Origin: Alistipes putredinis DSM 17216
Lineage (GTDB): Bacteria; Bacteroidota; Bacteroidia; Bacteroidales; Rikenellaceae
NCBI RefSeq assembly: GCF_000154465.1
Contig: NZ_DS499577.1
Coordinates: 990,013-1,054,012, forward strand
Direction of reading: 5' to 3'
DNA: 64,000 nt
A program made the position numbers and the translations under genes. Under the pieces are notes generated by a model that did not search any database, had not been told where the DNA came from, and saw only the letters and a list, made by a program, of their open reading frames with translations. Numbering within the stretch: position 1 is the first letter of the stretch; the number at the start of each line of letters is the position of its first letter. Of the stretch, positions 32,736 to 42,149 are shown in pieces.

Positions 32736-33629
32736 ATGAAGAATTCACAGGACAACAACCGGCGGATGATACAGGAGGCAATCCGCAAAATCGCATTGGG
32801 GCGCAGTATTGAGCGTATCGAGATGGCTCCGGGCGGCATGGGCGGCGTGGGTACCGCCCGCATGATTCACGGTTATGTCGCCAAGATACATGACGACCCC
32901 AGTGATGAAGAGTTCGCCGACTACGGCGGCACGGTGGACGTGGGCGAATATCCTGACGAAACTGCTTCGGCGGGCGGTATCATCCACAAAGGCGTGTTGC
33001 TGGCTGCCGCCCGGAACAACGAGGGCGGTTTTCTCATCGTACCGACCCTTTTTTCGGAGGTGACCATCGTAGTGGACGCCGCCACCTGCCATGCCTATAT
33101 CGTCAATTACTCCCATGCCGAAACCATCCGCATGGAGGCGCATTCCGAGGTCAGCATCGGCATGACGGAAACCGAGGCTCTCGACCCCGACAGCGACTCC
33201 TCGCCCGATTACGACGAGCTGGAACCGACCGGAAACGAAGCCCATACCAGCTACACGGCCGAAGGCATCACGGCAACGGTCAGGAACGACAGCGGCAAAG
33301 AATCGTCGGTCATGCAAGGTGCGGAAGAGATTGCGCAGACCGTCGATAAGTCGGAAGTCAGACAGACCGCCGACAAAATCGTACAGAAGGTAAACTCCAC
33401 GACCGTTGCCGTTGCCGACAACAAAGTGACGCTCGGCGACGAGAACGCCACCGAACCGCTGGTTTTGGGTAACGAGCTGGCGCAGCTCATGTTAGATTTC
33501 CTGACGGAGTGCAGTAAGATTATGACGCCTACGCTCATGGGAACCATGCAGCCGCTGAACTTTCCCAACTTCCTCTCGCTGACCTCCAAGATTCAGAAAT
33601 TCCTATCCAAAACCTCCTATACCAAATGA
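32736..33629 (+). CDS. Baseplate spike-like protein (gpV-like)
   Basis: 297 residues from ATG 32736 (a TTG at 32730 is also in frame). A central OB-like, strand-rich part (GYVAKIHDDP..., VLLAAARNNEGGFLIVPT) is followed by a beta-repeat (AQTVDKSEVRQTADKIVQKV) and GDENATEPLVLGNEL, typical of phage baseplate spikes after the OB domain. Position after the hub fits. The spike pierces the outer membrane. Confidence 0.6.
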   Translation: MKNSQDNNRRMIQEAIRKIALGRSIERIEMAPGGMGGVGTARMIHGYVAKIHDDPSDEEFADYGGTVDVGEYPDETASAGGIIHKGVLLAAARNNEGGFLIVPTLFSEVTIVVDAATCHAYIVNYSHAETIRMEAHSEVSIGMTETEALDPDSDSSPDYDELEPTGNEAHTSYTAEGITATVRNDSGKESSVMQGAEEIAQTVDKSEVRQTADKIVQKVNSTTVAVADNKVTLGDENATEPLVLGNELAQLMLDFLTECSKIMTPTLMGTMQPLNFPNFLSLTSKIQKFLSKTSYTK

Positions 33630-35308
33630 GTGTCACCCTTCATCCCGGCATCGGCGGTCTCGATACGCAGGGCCTGTGTTACAGTCTCTACCGCCAGTTA
33701 TACCAGACCTTCTTCAACGCCCAAGAACGCAAGAGCGAAGACAATCCCTACGGTGTGGAGGAAGGTGACGACACGTCCATCCGTCTGCATAACACGGCTT
33801 ATGGATTTGCCGAGGCGATTTCGTCCGGCGTTTCCGGTGAAGGCGGAGGTACCGGTAGTTGGTCGGGCTATCTGCCCAAAAGCGGCGGTGACATGCAGGG
33901 ATTGTTATGTGCCGACTACGGCTTTACCGCCGGTATCGACAACCGCCGTCTGCTGGAAACGTACCGCACCTCGCAAAGCGATGACGAGGGAAACGTCATC
34001 GGTTACACCTACGGCATCCGTCTGACGGGCGACGTACATGTCGGCGGCAATCAGCTCTTTGTGGGCGGTATGCAGCCTCTCCGTTGCGATAAGGCTACCG
34101 GCACGATATACCTGAGCGGGAAACGGGTTAATTTCGCCGACGCCGCCCTTTCCCTCACCGGAAATATCCTGCTGGGCGAGACCAAAGAAAACGGGGTGTT
34201 CCTGACTTCCGACAGCCTGCTCATTCATGGGCGGGAAGTCTATCACGGCGGTAATGCCAACCTCGCCACTGTGGACTGGTCGATGCACGACGCTACCGTT
34301 GCCGGTTCTCTCGAAGTCATGGGAGCGGCGACGCTCTCCGGAAAGCTGCGTGCCTTGCAGGGCGCGGAGTTGGGCGACGTCGGGCGGCTGCTCTTCTCTG
34401 TCCTCGGCGAAACCGTATCCTGTCTGAGTGACTTGACCTTTTCAGCCGGATGCGGAGTCCGAATCAGCGGAGTTACCGTGCTCAAAGGTTCCGGTGCGAA
34501 AGACATCCGGTTGGAGGGTGCTGACGGCGACCTGCTCGTAGGCGGCGACCACACAGCCAAGATACGGATTCTGTCGAACCTTACGGACATCGACGGCGAG
34601 CACGTCCTGCTTTCCCCATACGGGGCGGCGTACTTTCCCGACTCCATCCGGGTGCGGCACAGCTACGGCGGGGACCTGCTCTCCTCGTACCGTACCGACA
34701 GCGAGGATGAAGGCATCGTCATACACAAACTGCTGCGATTCGGAAGCACGGGAGGTTGCTATCTGACAGCCGACAATGACCGATTGGTTTTCGTCTCCCG
34801 CAGCGACCACACCCAAGCTCCCGGCGGTCAATACGAATCGGTGAACACATTCCTCGGACACGCTCCGTCCACCAGCCGTTACGCTCCGTTAAACCGGGCG
34901 TCGAACTCCCTGCGTATCGGTACATCCGGTGACTTTATCGTCGCTCTGAATCCCGTCGAGGTCACGGGACACATCGGTATCGACGGGAGCTTCACCCGAC
35001 TTACGGCAGAGGGGCTATTCTTTACCGGCGACATCTGCCTCAGACAGGTTGGGGACGGTATCCGTCACGGCGGGAACGCCTACTTCGACGGCAGTCTTTC
35101 CTCGGAGCGATTCACCTCCGGAATGGCCGGCACCGGTTGGGCGATCCTGCGCAGCCGGACGACGGGAAGCATCTCGGCGACCTTCGACGAACTGACCATC
35201 CGGAAACGGATGCGGGTTTACGAGTTGGAGGTACAGCGTTCCTCGGCGACCAACGGAGCCTTGTGGGTAACCGATACCTGTTCGGGAGACAGTGTCGAAA
35301 AACTATAA
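33626..35308 (+). CDS. Baseplate or tail fibre protein
   Basis: 560 residues, ATGA-coupled to the spike gene. Rich in Gly, Ser and Asp with repeated short beta segments (LTGDVHVGGNQLFVGG, LEVMGAATLSGKLRAL), the look of a trimeric beta-helical fibre shaft. No enzymatic motif. Probably part of the receptor-binding apparatus. Confidence 0.6.
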   Translation: MSVTLHPGIGGLDTQGLCYSLYRQLYQTFFNAQERKSEDNPYGVEEGDDTSIRLHNTAYGFAEAISSGVSGEGGGTGSWSGYLPKSGGDMQGLLCADYGFTAGIDNRRLLETYRTSQSDDEGNVIGYTYGIRLTGDVHVGGNQLFVGGMQPLRCDKATGTIYLSGKRVNFADAALSLTGNILLGETKENGVFLTSDSLLIHGREVYHGGNANLATVDWSMHDATVAGSLEVMGAATLSGKLRALQGAELGDVGRLLFSVLGETVSCLSDLTFSAGCGVRISGVTVLKGSGAKDIRLEGADGDLLVGGDHTAKIRILSNLTDIDGEHVLLSPYGAAYFPDSIRVRHSYGGDLLSSYRTDSEDEGIVIHKLLRFGSTGGCYLTADNDRLVFVSRSDHTQAPGGQYESVNTFLGHAPSTSRYAPLNRASNSLRIGTSGDFIVALNPVEVTGHIGIDGSFTRLTAEGLFFTGDICLRQVGDGIRHGGNAYFDGSLSSERFTSGMAGTGWAILRSRTTGSISATFDELTIRKRMRVYELEVQRSSATNGALWVTDTCSGDSVEKL

Positions 35309-35316
35309 ATCCGATT

Positions 35317-37572
35317 ATGGCACTATACGAATATTCCCGTTTCAAGATACGCATCGACCCCGGTTCCAAGAAACGGCAGGGATTGCATGCCGGAGACGTG
35401 GTTCGCCGTCAGTATGCGGACGGTGCGCAAACCTTTTACAGCCTGATGGTCGTGCTGGCCACCGGAGAAGACTCCGTGCTGCTGTCCGACGGGATACATG
35501 CGTCATCGCCTTTTTTCATCGGCGCACTCATCGAGGGCGACGAGCCCCGTGACGGAGAATTGCTGGACTTCGTGCGTCTCACGAGCCTGACCGATGAACG
35601 GCGCAGCGGCGCCATGTACCTGACTGCCTCGGACGAAGAAGCCCCGTACATGGATGTCATTGACGGCATGGGGACGGAACGTTCCTTGTTTCGTCCGGCA
35701 TCCCTTGCCGCGTTCGGTTGCAGCGACAACGGGGTGTGGTCCTGCCGTTACACGCCTTCGGAAGGTCCCGCCACCCGCATCCTCCGGATTAGCCGCTCCT
35801 CCGACGCGGCGGCTGTCACCGGCGGTTTTCAGATTCCGTTTCCACAGGCCGTTTCCCATCCCCAGCGTCTGGTGATTTCATTCCGCATCCGCGCTTCCAA
35901 AGAGTTGTCCGCCGTGCCGTTGCGCTTCGGGTATGCCGACGGTACGGAAACAGACGGACAGGACACCGTGGACGTTACGACCGAATGGCAATACCGGTTG
36001 AGCCTGATTACGGTGGACTTTCCTGCGGAATATGCCCGCGCGCTGTCCCTCGACTTCTCGGGAGAGCTCGGTCCGGACGACTGGTGCGAAATCGGAGACC
36101 TCAATGTCTGCCTACTGGAACAGCTTTCGTCCTTTGCCGAAGCCGCCAAAATCCGTATCGGCCGCATCACGGGAATCGCAGACCCGCTGTTCGGTATGCT
36201 ACAAGGTTATGGGGCTTACTTCCAGCGTCTCTATGCCACGCGGGACGTTCATGTGGCCGGCACGCTGACCGCCGGTGACGAGGACGGCTTCGGCAGCACC
36301 TTTTACGCCGGACGTATTCACAAGAACTGCATCATCGATTCGTTGAACGGCAATTTTACGAGTACGGTTGTCCGCCTTTCATCCGCCACACCGACCGGTA
36401 TCGGCAAAAACATCCTGCTGCCCGTGACCGGCGGGACATTGCTTTGCCAGAAAGAAGTGTGGGTAGAGAAACATGCGGGCGAGCGTTACTGTCTCTCTTT
36501 CTGGTGTTATTGCCCGTCCAAGCAAGAGACTCCGTTCGATATTCTTCACGGGGAAAAGGTGCTCGCCAGCCTTATGATGCCCCAGACATGGCAACGGGTA
36601 CATGTGACTTTCGACATCGAGCATATCCCCGGCGACGACCTTCGCATCGACTTCCGTACCGAGAACCGGGTGGTCTGGTTTTTCAGTTCCCCGCAACTTG
36701 AAAAAGGGAACGTGCCGACCCTATACCAGCCGACAGACGGGATCCTGAACGAAACCGACGAATACGGGGCGTGGTTCTGCCGAGGCGGTGTGGGCGGCAC
36801 GATTCAACACCCCCTGTTACGGTTGGAGCCGGACGGTTCCATCCGTGCCGGCAACGATTCGTTCGTCATCAACCCTGACGGCAGCGGATACTTCTCCGGC
36901 GGCCGTTTCCGCTGGAACAAAGACTCCATCATCTTGCAGGATGTCACCATCCGCTGGGAGGATTTGGATGAAGAGATGCAGGAACAGATGAAACCCCGTT
37001 TCGTCACCGTTGATGGCGGTACGGTGTTTCATTATAACGATGCCGTTTCCGGCAATCTTTGCGACCCGGCAGAGATCCTCCTGACCGGCACGGCGCAGAA
37101 CCTGACAACGGATTCCTGCCGTTGGGAATACCTTGCTGCGGACGGCGGGTGGAAAGACACCGGCGGGAACCAGTCCGTTTACACGCTCACGCCGGATTTC
37201 TCCGGCTGGGAAGGCCGGAACGTCCTGACACTCCGTTTCATCGTCCGATCCTCCGGCACATCGTATCATGCCACGCATACCGTTTCCAAACAATACGACG
37301 GCAGTGACAGCTATTCTTTGCATGTGGAGTCCGATTCGGGCACCGTTTTCCGCAACCACATGGTCGAGACGACACTACATGCCCGTCTTTACAAAGCAGG
37401 AACGGAAATCACGGACCGGATTCCCGATGAAAATTTCCTCTGGAACCGCATCAGCGACGATGCCGACAGCGATGCACTCTGGAATGCTGAAGAACATCGG
37501 GGACGCACGCTGCGGATTACCGGTGAGGATGTGTGGCGTAAGGCGGTGTTCAACTGTGAAGTATTCATGTAG
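35317..37572 (+). CDS. Large tail fibre or baseplate protein
   Basis: 751 residues from ATG 35317 (MALYEYSRFKIRID). It contains about three carbohydrate-binding-like beta domains (for example around FCLSFWCYCPSKQ and VHVTFDIEHIPGDDLRID) and ends with Ig-like repeats. It lies 8 nt after the previous fibre gene. Likely involved in adsorption. Confidence 0.6.
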   Translation: MALYEYSRFKIRIDPGSKKRQGLHAGDVVRRQYADGAQTFYSLMVVLATGEDSVLLSDGIHASSPFFIGALIEGDEPRDGELLDFVRLTSLTDERRSGAMYLTASDEEAPYMDVIDGMGTERSLFRPASLAAFGCSDNGVWSCRYTPSEGPATRILRISRSSDAAAVTGGFQIPFPQAVSHPQRLVISFRIRASKELSAVPLRFGYADGTETDGQDTVDVTTEWQYRLSLITVDFPAEYARALSLDFSGELGPDDWCEIGDLNVCLLEQLSSFAEAAKIRIGRITGIADPLFGMLQGYGAYFQRLYATRDVHVAGTLTAGDEDGFGSTFYAGRIHKNCIIDSLNGNFTSTVVRLSSATPTGIGKNILLPVTGGTLLCQKEVWVEKHAGERYCLSFWCYCPSKQETPFDILHGEKVLASLMMPQTWQRVHVTFDIEHIPGDDLRIDFRTENRVVWFFSSPQLEKGNVPTLYQPTDGILNETDEYGAWFCRGGVGGTIQHPLLRLEPDGSIRAGNDSFVINPDGSGYFSGGRFRWNKDSIILQDVTIRWEDLDEEMQEQMKPRFVTVDGGTVFHYNDAVSGNLCDPAEILLTGTAQNLTTDSCRWEYLAADGGWKDTGGNQSVYTLTPDFSGWEGRNVLTLRFIVRSSGTSYHATHTVSKQYDGSDSYSLHVESDSGTVFRNHMVETTLHARLYKAGTEITDRIPDENFLWNRISDDADSDALWNAEEHRGRTLRITGEDVWRKAVFNCEVFM

Positions 37573-37646
37573 GCAATATGAGATAACCAATCTTGTCTAT
37601 AAACTCATTGCCCACGCATACGGCTATTCTTATACAAACAAAACGT

Positions 37647-40600
37647 ATGAGCAGCCGACAAGTTATCGCGCGTGGGCAAACCACGATTTACATACAGAAG
37701 GATTCCTACACAATCAGCCAATCGCTCGGGGAATACGTCTTTCCCGCAGACCATTCGGGGAAGGTGCTCTCTGCCGTAAGCCTGACATCGACCATCAAGG
37801 TCACATGCGGCGATTCGGAATACAAGGATTTTACCATCGGAGTGATTGTCAAACCGGCCGGATTCTCGTCCATTTCGGTGGATAACAGCCGGAAAACAGT
37901 GACCTATACGGTTGCCACCGGAACGACAACCCTTGCCGAGCACGGCTCTTTGGATATTCCCGTTACCATTGCAGGGGCGGTTTACAGCCTGTCGTTCGTC
38001 TGGTCGAAAGCGAAAGCCGGTGCGCCGGGCACTGCCGGTGCCGATGCCAACCTGCTGGACTGGGTACGGGAATGGAATACCGGTAAAACGCTTATCGACA
38101 GCCATACTGTCATCACGCCGAAACTCTTTGCCGGTGTGAAGAACGCGGACGGCACCGTGACGGGTACTGCCATCGGCCGCTTCTCTCTGAGTACGAAAAC
38201 CGCTTCCGGCGGTATTGCCACCGAAACCATCGACGGTATCTGCGGCTTCAGGAACGGATCCAAAACCTTTCTTTTGGATAACGGCGGCAACGTCCAGCTC
38301 GGTTACGGCGACCAGTTTGTCCGCTACGATGCTTTAACCGGCAAAATCACGTTCGGTGCGGGTGTCAGCCTGAACTGGACCAACGCCATCCAGCAAGCCA
38401 AGACTGAAACGCTTAACGCTGCCGCCGCTACTGCCCAAAGCAAAGCGGATGCCGCATTGGGCAGTGCCAAGAGCTATGCCGACACGAAAAAAAGCGAAGC
38501 CGTCACGCAAGCCGGTAAAGACGCTGACGGTAAAATCTCGGCACTGACCGCTACGTTGAACACTTCCATTGCCGATGCCAAGAAAGCCGGTACGGATGCC
38601 CGTGCCGTGGCGGATGCCATTACCTCGAAAGCCAATGCGGAAGGCTGGTCGAACAAGCTGACCTACATCGATGCAAACGGCATATTCACGGGGAAACTGT
38701 CCGCCAATACCGTCAATGCCATCAACATCAATGCCTCGCAAATTACGGCAGGCACCATCGCTACCGCCCGTCTGAATGCTGCGGAAATCCGGTCGAACAT
38801 CATCAATGCGGCATACATCAACGGTCTGACGTGTGCCTTCGTTCGGGGAACTATCGGCGGCTGGACTATCGGTGCAACCACGTTATCCAACAGCCACATA
38901 TTGTTGGATAGCGGCAACAAACGGGTGGTCGTGTACGGGGCAAGCTCTGGAGCGACAAGCGGCAAGCGAGTGCAGATCTATTACAACTCCGATACGGATT
39001 TCGGTTTCTATGCCACGGATGCTGCTGGCAACTGCCTTGCCCGTTTCGGTTCTGCCAACCAGATTGCCGGGTGGAACATCGATGCGAACCGTATCTACAA
39101 GAACAACATCGCATTGGGTGCGGACGGCTCCATCATGAACGGCAGCAAATGGAAGCTGAACAACGACGGGTCCGGCAGTATCGCGTCGGGAAACATCTCA
39201 TGGGATGCAGCCGGTGCGGTGACCTTTTCGGCGGCGGTGTCGTTGAACTGGAAAAACGATATAGAGGCTGCCAAACGTGCCAACTTCGGTTATCCATATT
39301 ATCACAAAATCGTCATTTACGGTGAAGAGGATAAATACTATCCTGTCATTTTCAAGGGCGGAGACCAGACCTTCAAACGGGATATTCTTATCCGACGTGC
39401 ATATAGTGAGCAAGCCCCTGACAGTTGGAACAATACAACTCATAAAGGTGGACTTGTCCTATTGCTGAAAGCCAATTTCGGCGGTTGGGGCGGCATTGGC
39501 TACTCGTGGGACATCTATGAACTTTCAGAGACATACTGCCGCATGTTTGCCGGTGCACAATTGTGTGGTAATTGTTGCATGTTCGCCGTGTTCCTGCGCG
39601 GGGGCGGAACGACTGGTGCGGTGTACCATATCTACTCGGATCAGCCGATAGTGAACAACATTTATAGTCCATCTCCGATTCCGGCAGCACCGCAGATTGC
39701 CTACAACTGCGATCTTATTTTTCAGAGCGGTTCGAACACGGCTAACGCTCCGGGTGCCCGTACCCTCACGGCGACAGTTCAGGAGGAGATACGCCGTCAC
39801 CGGTTCATCGCTTTGGCTCAAAGCTCTGACAGCACATTGGCTGCGCATCCACTGACCTACATTGGTTCTACAGGCATCTACACCGGCACGTTGACTGCGG
39901 CGCAGGTCAATGCCGTTTCCATCGATGCGGGCAGTATCCGGACGGGGACGCTCAGTGCCGACCGTCTGGCTGCCGGCAGCATCAATTCCACAAAACTGGA
40001 TGCCGGCAGCATCAAGGCCAATATCATCAATACGGACTATATCAACGGCCTGACCTGTACTTTCGTGCGGGGCAAAATCGGTGGCTGGACCATCGGCGCG
40101 GACAACATCACGGCCGGCAGTGTGGGTGCAGTCGGAGCCATGCCAATCCAGATGCGGACTGCGGCCAGCGGTTCAGGTTACTGGTACAACGGCGCATACA
40201 AACCGCAGGGCATCGTAATGACATGGTACCAAAGCAGCAATGCGGGGCATGTGGTTTTCGGTCAGATTGCCGCTTCGGGCAACAGCGTGAAAACCGGTTT
40301 TCTCGGCATCCAGATGATGACATGGGACCATGTGGAATACTTCTGTCTGTCGGCCAACTACACCAAATCGGGAGCCAAAGAGATTTACAACCGCATTGCC
40401 GGATGGGCATTCGACAACACCCGCATCTGGAAAAACAACGTCTCGTTGGGTGCCGACGGCTCCATCACCAACGGTACGCGCTGGAAACTCAACAACGACG
40501 GTTCCGCCTCGTTCGGTTCCGGCCGGAGCATCTTCAACACGGACGGTTCGGGACAGGTAGCCAACGGCAAATTCAAATGGGATGCCGCCGGCAACATCAT

Positions 40601-41369
40601 CGCCCAAGGAGGCAAATTCAAGGATGTGACCATCCAAGGCACCATCCGTAGCGCGTTCGTGCAGAACGACCCTTCAATTTGGATTGTCGTGGGCGGCGGC
40701 ACGACCAGCGATGTGCAGACCGACCCCGTGCACTACGACAACGTGGTCTGTACGCAAACAGGCGGCTGGAACGAGAACATCAACCTGCAATGGACCTTGG
40801 AAAACTCCGGCCGCCGGATTTGCCTTGTCAATTACAGGTGGGGTTCTACCATCTCTACGGGAGTGATGAGCATTACGGCTCCCAGCGGCAAATATTTCTT
40901 CGAGGATGGAATCTCGAAAACGACGCTCAAATTCTCCCGCGAAGTAATTGAAATGATTGGTTACGGGGACGACAAGACCTTTTTCGGATGGATTGTACTC
41001 AACCGCCGGGACCTGATGACAACCAGCCGATACGGAAAGTTCCAGCAAATCCTTGTTACAGGCATTGTTACCGGAACAACTTCCAGCGCATCCGTCCGTT
41101 TCCTCTGTTTCGACGGTTCGAAATCGGTATCCGTCAGCCGATTGGGAAAAGGGATGTACCGTATCTATCTTCCTTCTACGTGGGGGCTGTCGAGCCGCTA
41201 CCTCGTCATGGCTACCGGAATCTATTCCACGGCGGAAAACACTCCGATTTATCCGACGGTAAAAGCAATCTATTCCTACTATTTCGACATTTACACGCAG
41301 GATGACGCTTCCCGGAATGACGGCTCGTTCAACTTCCAAGTAATCAGTACGGCGGACTGGGATTTGTAA
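37647..41369 (+). CDS. Very large tail fibre/host-specificity protein with internal repeats
   Basis: 1240 residues from ATG 37647 (MSSRQVIARG). Two copies of a module occur: YINGLTC.FVRG.IGGWTIGA at about 390 and again at about 810, each preceded by INSTKL- or ARLNAAEI-type tail-fibre sequence, and GVSLNW.N.I..AK occurs twice. The middle has an Ala-rich coiled coil (AAAATAQSKADAALGSAKSYA). This is the usual architecture of gpJ- or collagen-like-associated fibres in Bacteroidales phages. It carries no RT-type variable region. Confidence 0.65.
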   Translation: MSSRQVIARGQTTIYIQKDSYTISQSLGEYVFPADHSGKVLSAVSLTSTIKVTCGDSEYKDFTIGVIVKPAGFSSISVDNSRKTVTYTVATGTTTLAEHGSLDIPVTIAGAVYSLSFVWSKAKAGAPGTAGADANLLDWVREWNTGKTLIDSHTVITPKLFAGVKNADGTVTGTAIGRFSLSTKTASGGIATETIDGICGFRNGSKTFLLDNGGNVQLGYGDQFVRYDALTGKITFGAGVSLNWTNAIQQAKTETLNAAAATAQSKADAALGSAKSYADTKKSEAVTQAGKDADGKISALTATLNTSIADAKKAGTDARAVADAITSKANAEGWSNKLTYIDANGIFTGKLSANTVNAININASQITAGTIATARLNAAEIRSNIINAAYINGLTCAFVRGTIGGWTIGATTLSNSHILLDSGNKRVVVYGASSGATSGKRVQIYYNSDTDFGFYATDAAGNCLARFGSANQIAGWNIDANRIYKNNIALGADGSIMNGSKWKLNNDGSGSIASGNISWDAAGAVTFSAAVSLNWKNDIEAAKRANFGYPYYHKIVIYGEEDKYYPVIFKGGDQTFKRDILIRRAYSEQAPDSWNNTTHKGGLVLLLKANFGGWGGIGYSWDIYELSETYCRMFAGAQLCGNCCMFAVFLRGGGTTGAVYHIYSDQPIVNNIYSPSPIPAAPQIAYNCDLIFQSGSNTANAPGARTLTATVQEEIRRHRFIALAQSSDSTLAAHPLTYIGSTGIYTGTLTAAQVNAVSIDAGSIRTGTLSADRLAAGSINSTKLDAGSIKANIINTDYINGLTCTFVRGKIGGWTIGADNITAGSVGAVGAMPIQMRTAASGSGYWYNGAYKPQGIVMTWYQSSNAGHVVFGQIAASGNSVKTGFLGIQMMTWDHVEYFCLSANYTKSGAKEIYNRIAGWAFDNTRIWKNNVSLGADGSITNGTRWKLNNDGSASFGSGRSIFNTDGSGQVANGKFKWDAAGNIIAQGGKFKDVTIQGTIRSAFVQNDPSIWIVVGGGTTSDVQTDPVHYDNVVCTQTGGWNENINLQWTLENSGRRICLVNYRWGSTISTGVMSITAPSGKYFFEDGISKTTLKFSREVIEMIGYGDDKTFFGWIVLNRRDLMTTSRYGKFQQILVTGIVTGTTSSASVRFLCFDGSKSVSVSRLGKGMYRIYLPSTWGLSSRYLVMATGIYSTAENTPIYPTVKAIYSYYFDIYTQDDASRNDGSFNFQVISTADWDL

Positions 41370-41433
41370 TTTTTTTGAAGCATTGTCACCTGTTCGGCAC
41401 CCTGCCATGCTATTCTTTCATAAACTCTGCTTT

Positions 41434-41739
41434 ATGAAAATTATCCGCATCACTACGACAAAGACAGCACAGGAACGCACGGAACGTGCCTTCTACAACT
41501 TGGATTTTACCATGACCGACGGGGCACTGGAACGTGTGGTGGCTACCGTTTACACTCCCGAGAGCCGCCTCGACAGCGACCCGGCACCGGTCTTCATCGG
41601 CACCATCACTTACGAAAACGGCCAAATCTTCTGCTCTCTGCCCAAGGACGCCTCCATTGCCGGTCTGATGGGCGACTTCGAAAACTTCATGGTCCAGATC
41701 CAGTCCGCCGTAACGGATGAACACGCAGACAACGAATAG
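41434..41739 (+). CDS. Small phage protein near the end of the tail operon
   Basis: 101 residues from ATG 41434 (MKIIRITTTKTAQERT). Alpha/beta with an acidic tail. Follows the fibre gene by 64 nt. Not recognised; a fibre chaperone is possible by position. Confidence 0.5.
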   Translation: MKIIRITTTKTAQERTERAFYNLDFTMTDGALERVVATVYTPESRLDSDPAPVFIGTITYENGQIFCSLPKDASIAGLMGDFENFMVQIQSAVTDEHADNE

Positions 41740-41762
41740 TACGGAAACCTAATTATCAGAAT

Positions 41763-42077
41763 ATGGAACTAAACATCAAAGACCGGCTCTACATTCCGGT
41801 CATCCTGCCCAAGGAGGGCACGTTCAAGGATTTCAACACCAAGAAAGAGATTCTTCGCAAAATCGAAATCTCCGCCGGTGAGCGCGAGGCGGTCGGCCTG
41901 CACGAAAACGAGGAGAACGGGCGCATCGAGTGGGACATCGAGAAAGACACGCCGCTGGCCATCGACTTTGCGGGGGATGAACTTGCCTACCTGAAACAGG
42001 CGTGCGAGAAAATCTCAGACGAGAAATTGCCGGACGACATGTGGATTGTCGTGGAAAAAATATATGACGGGAAATAG
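41763..42077 (+). CDS. Small acidic phage protein, last gene of the operon
   Basis: 104 residues, very acidic (KISDEKLPDDMWIVVEKIYDGK at the end). It follows 41434-41739 by 23 nt and precedes a strong terminator. Function unknown. Confidence 0.5.
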   Translation: MELNIKDRLYIPVILPKEGTFKDFNTKKEILRKIEISAGEREAVGLHENEENGRIEWDIEKDTPLAIDFAGDELAYLKQACEKISDEKLPDDMWIVVEKIYDGK

Positions 42078-42110
42078 TATAAACTTATGTTATAACAAGT
42101 CCCCTGCATT

Positions 42111-42144
42111 AACATTAGTCTGGCATTGCCAGACTAATGTTTTA
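42111..42144 (+). terminator. Strong terminator ending the contractile-tail operon
   Basis: Perfect 14-bp stem acattagtctggca (42111-42124)/tgccagactaatgt (42126-42139) with a T-rich tail. It separates the operon from the convergent Argonaute gene 6 nt further on. Confidence 0.85.
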
Positions 42145-42149
42145 CAGAA

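Noticed and set aside
37647..41369. DGR-type variable region in the large fibre gene
   Set aside because: The internal repeats differ at all base types, and no A-specific pattern with any template is seen.
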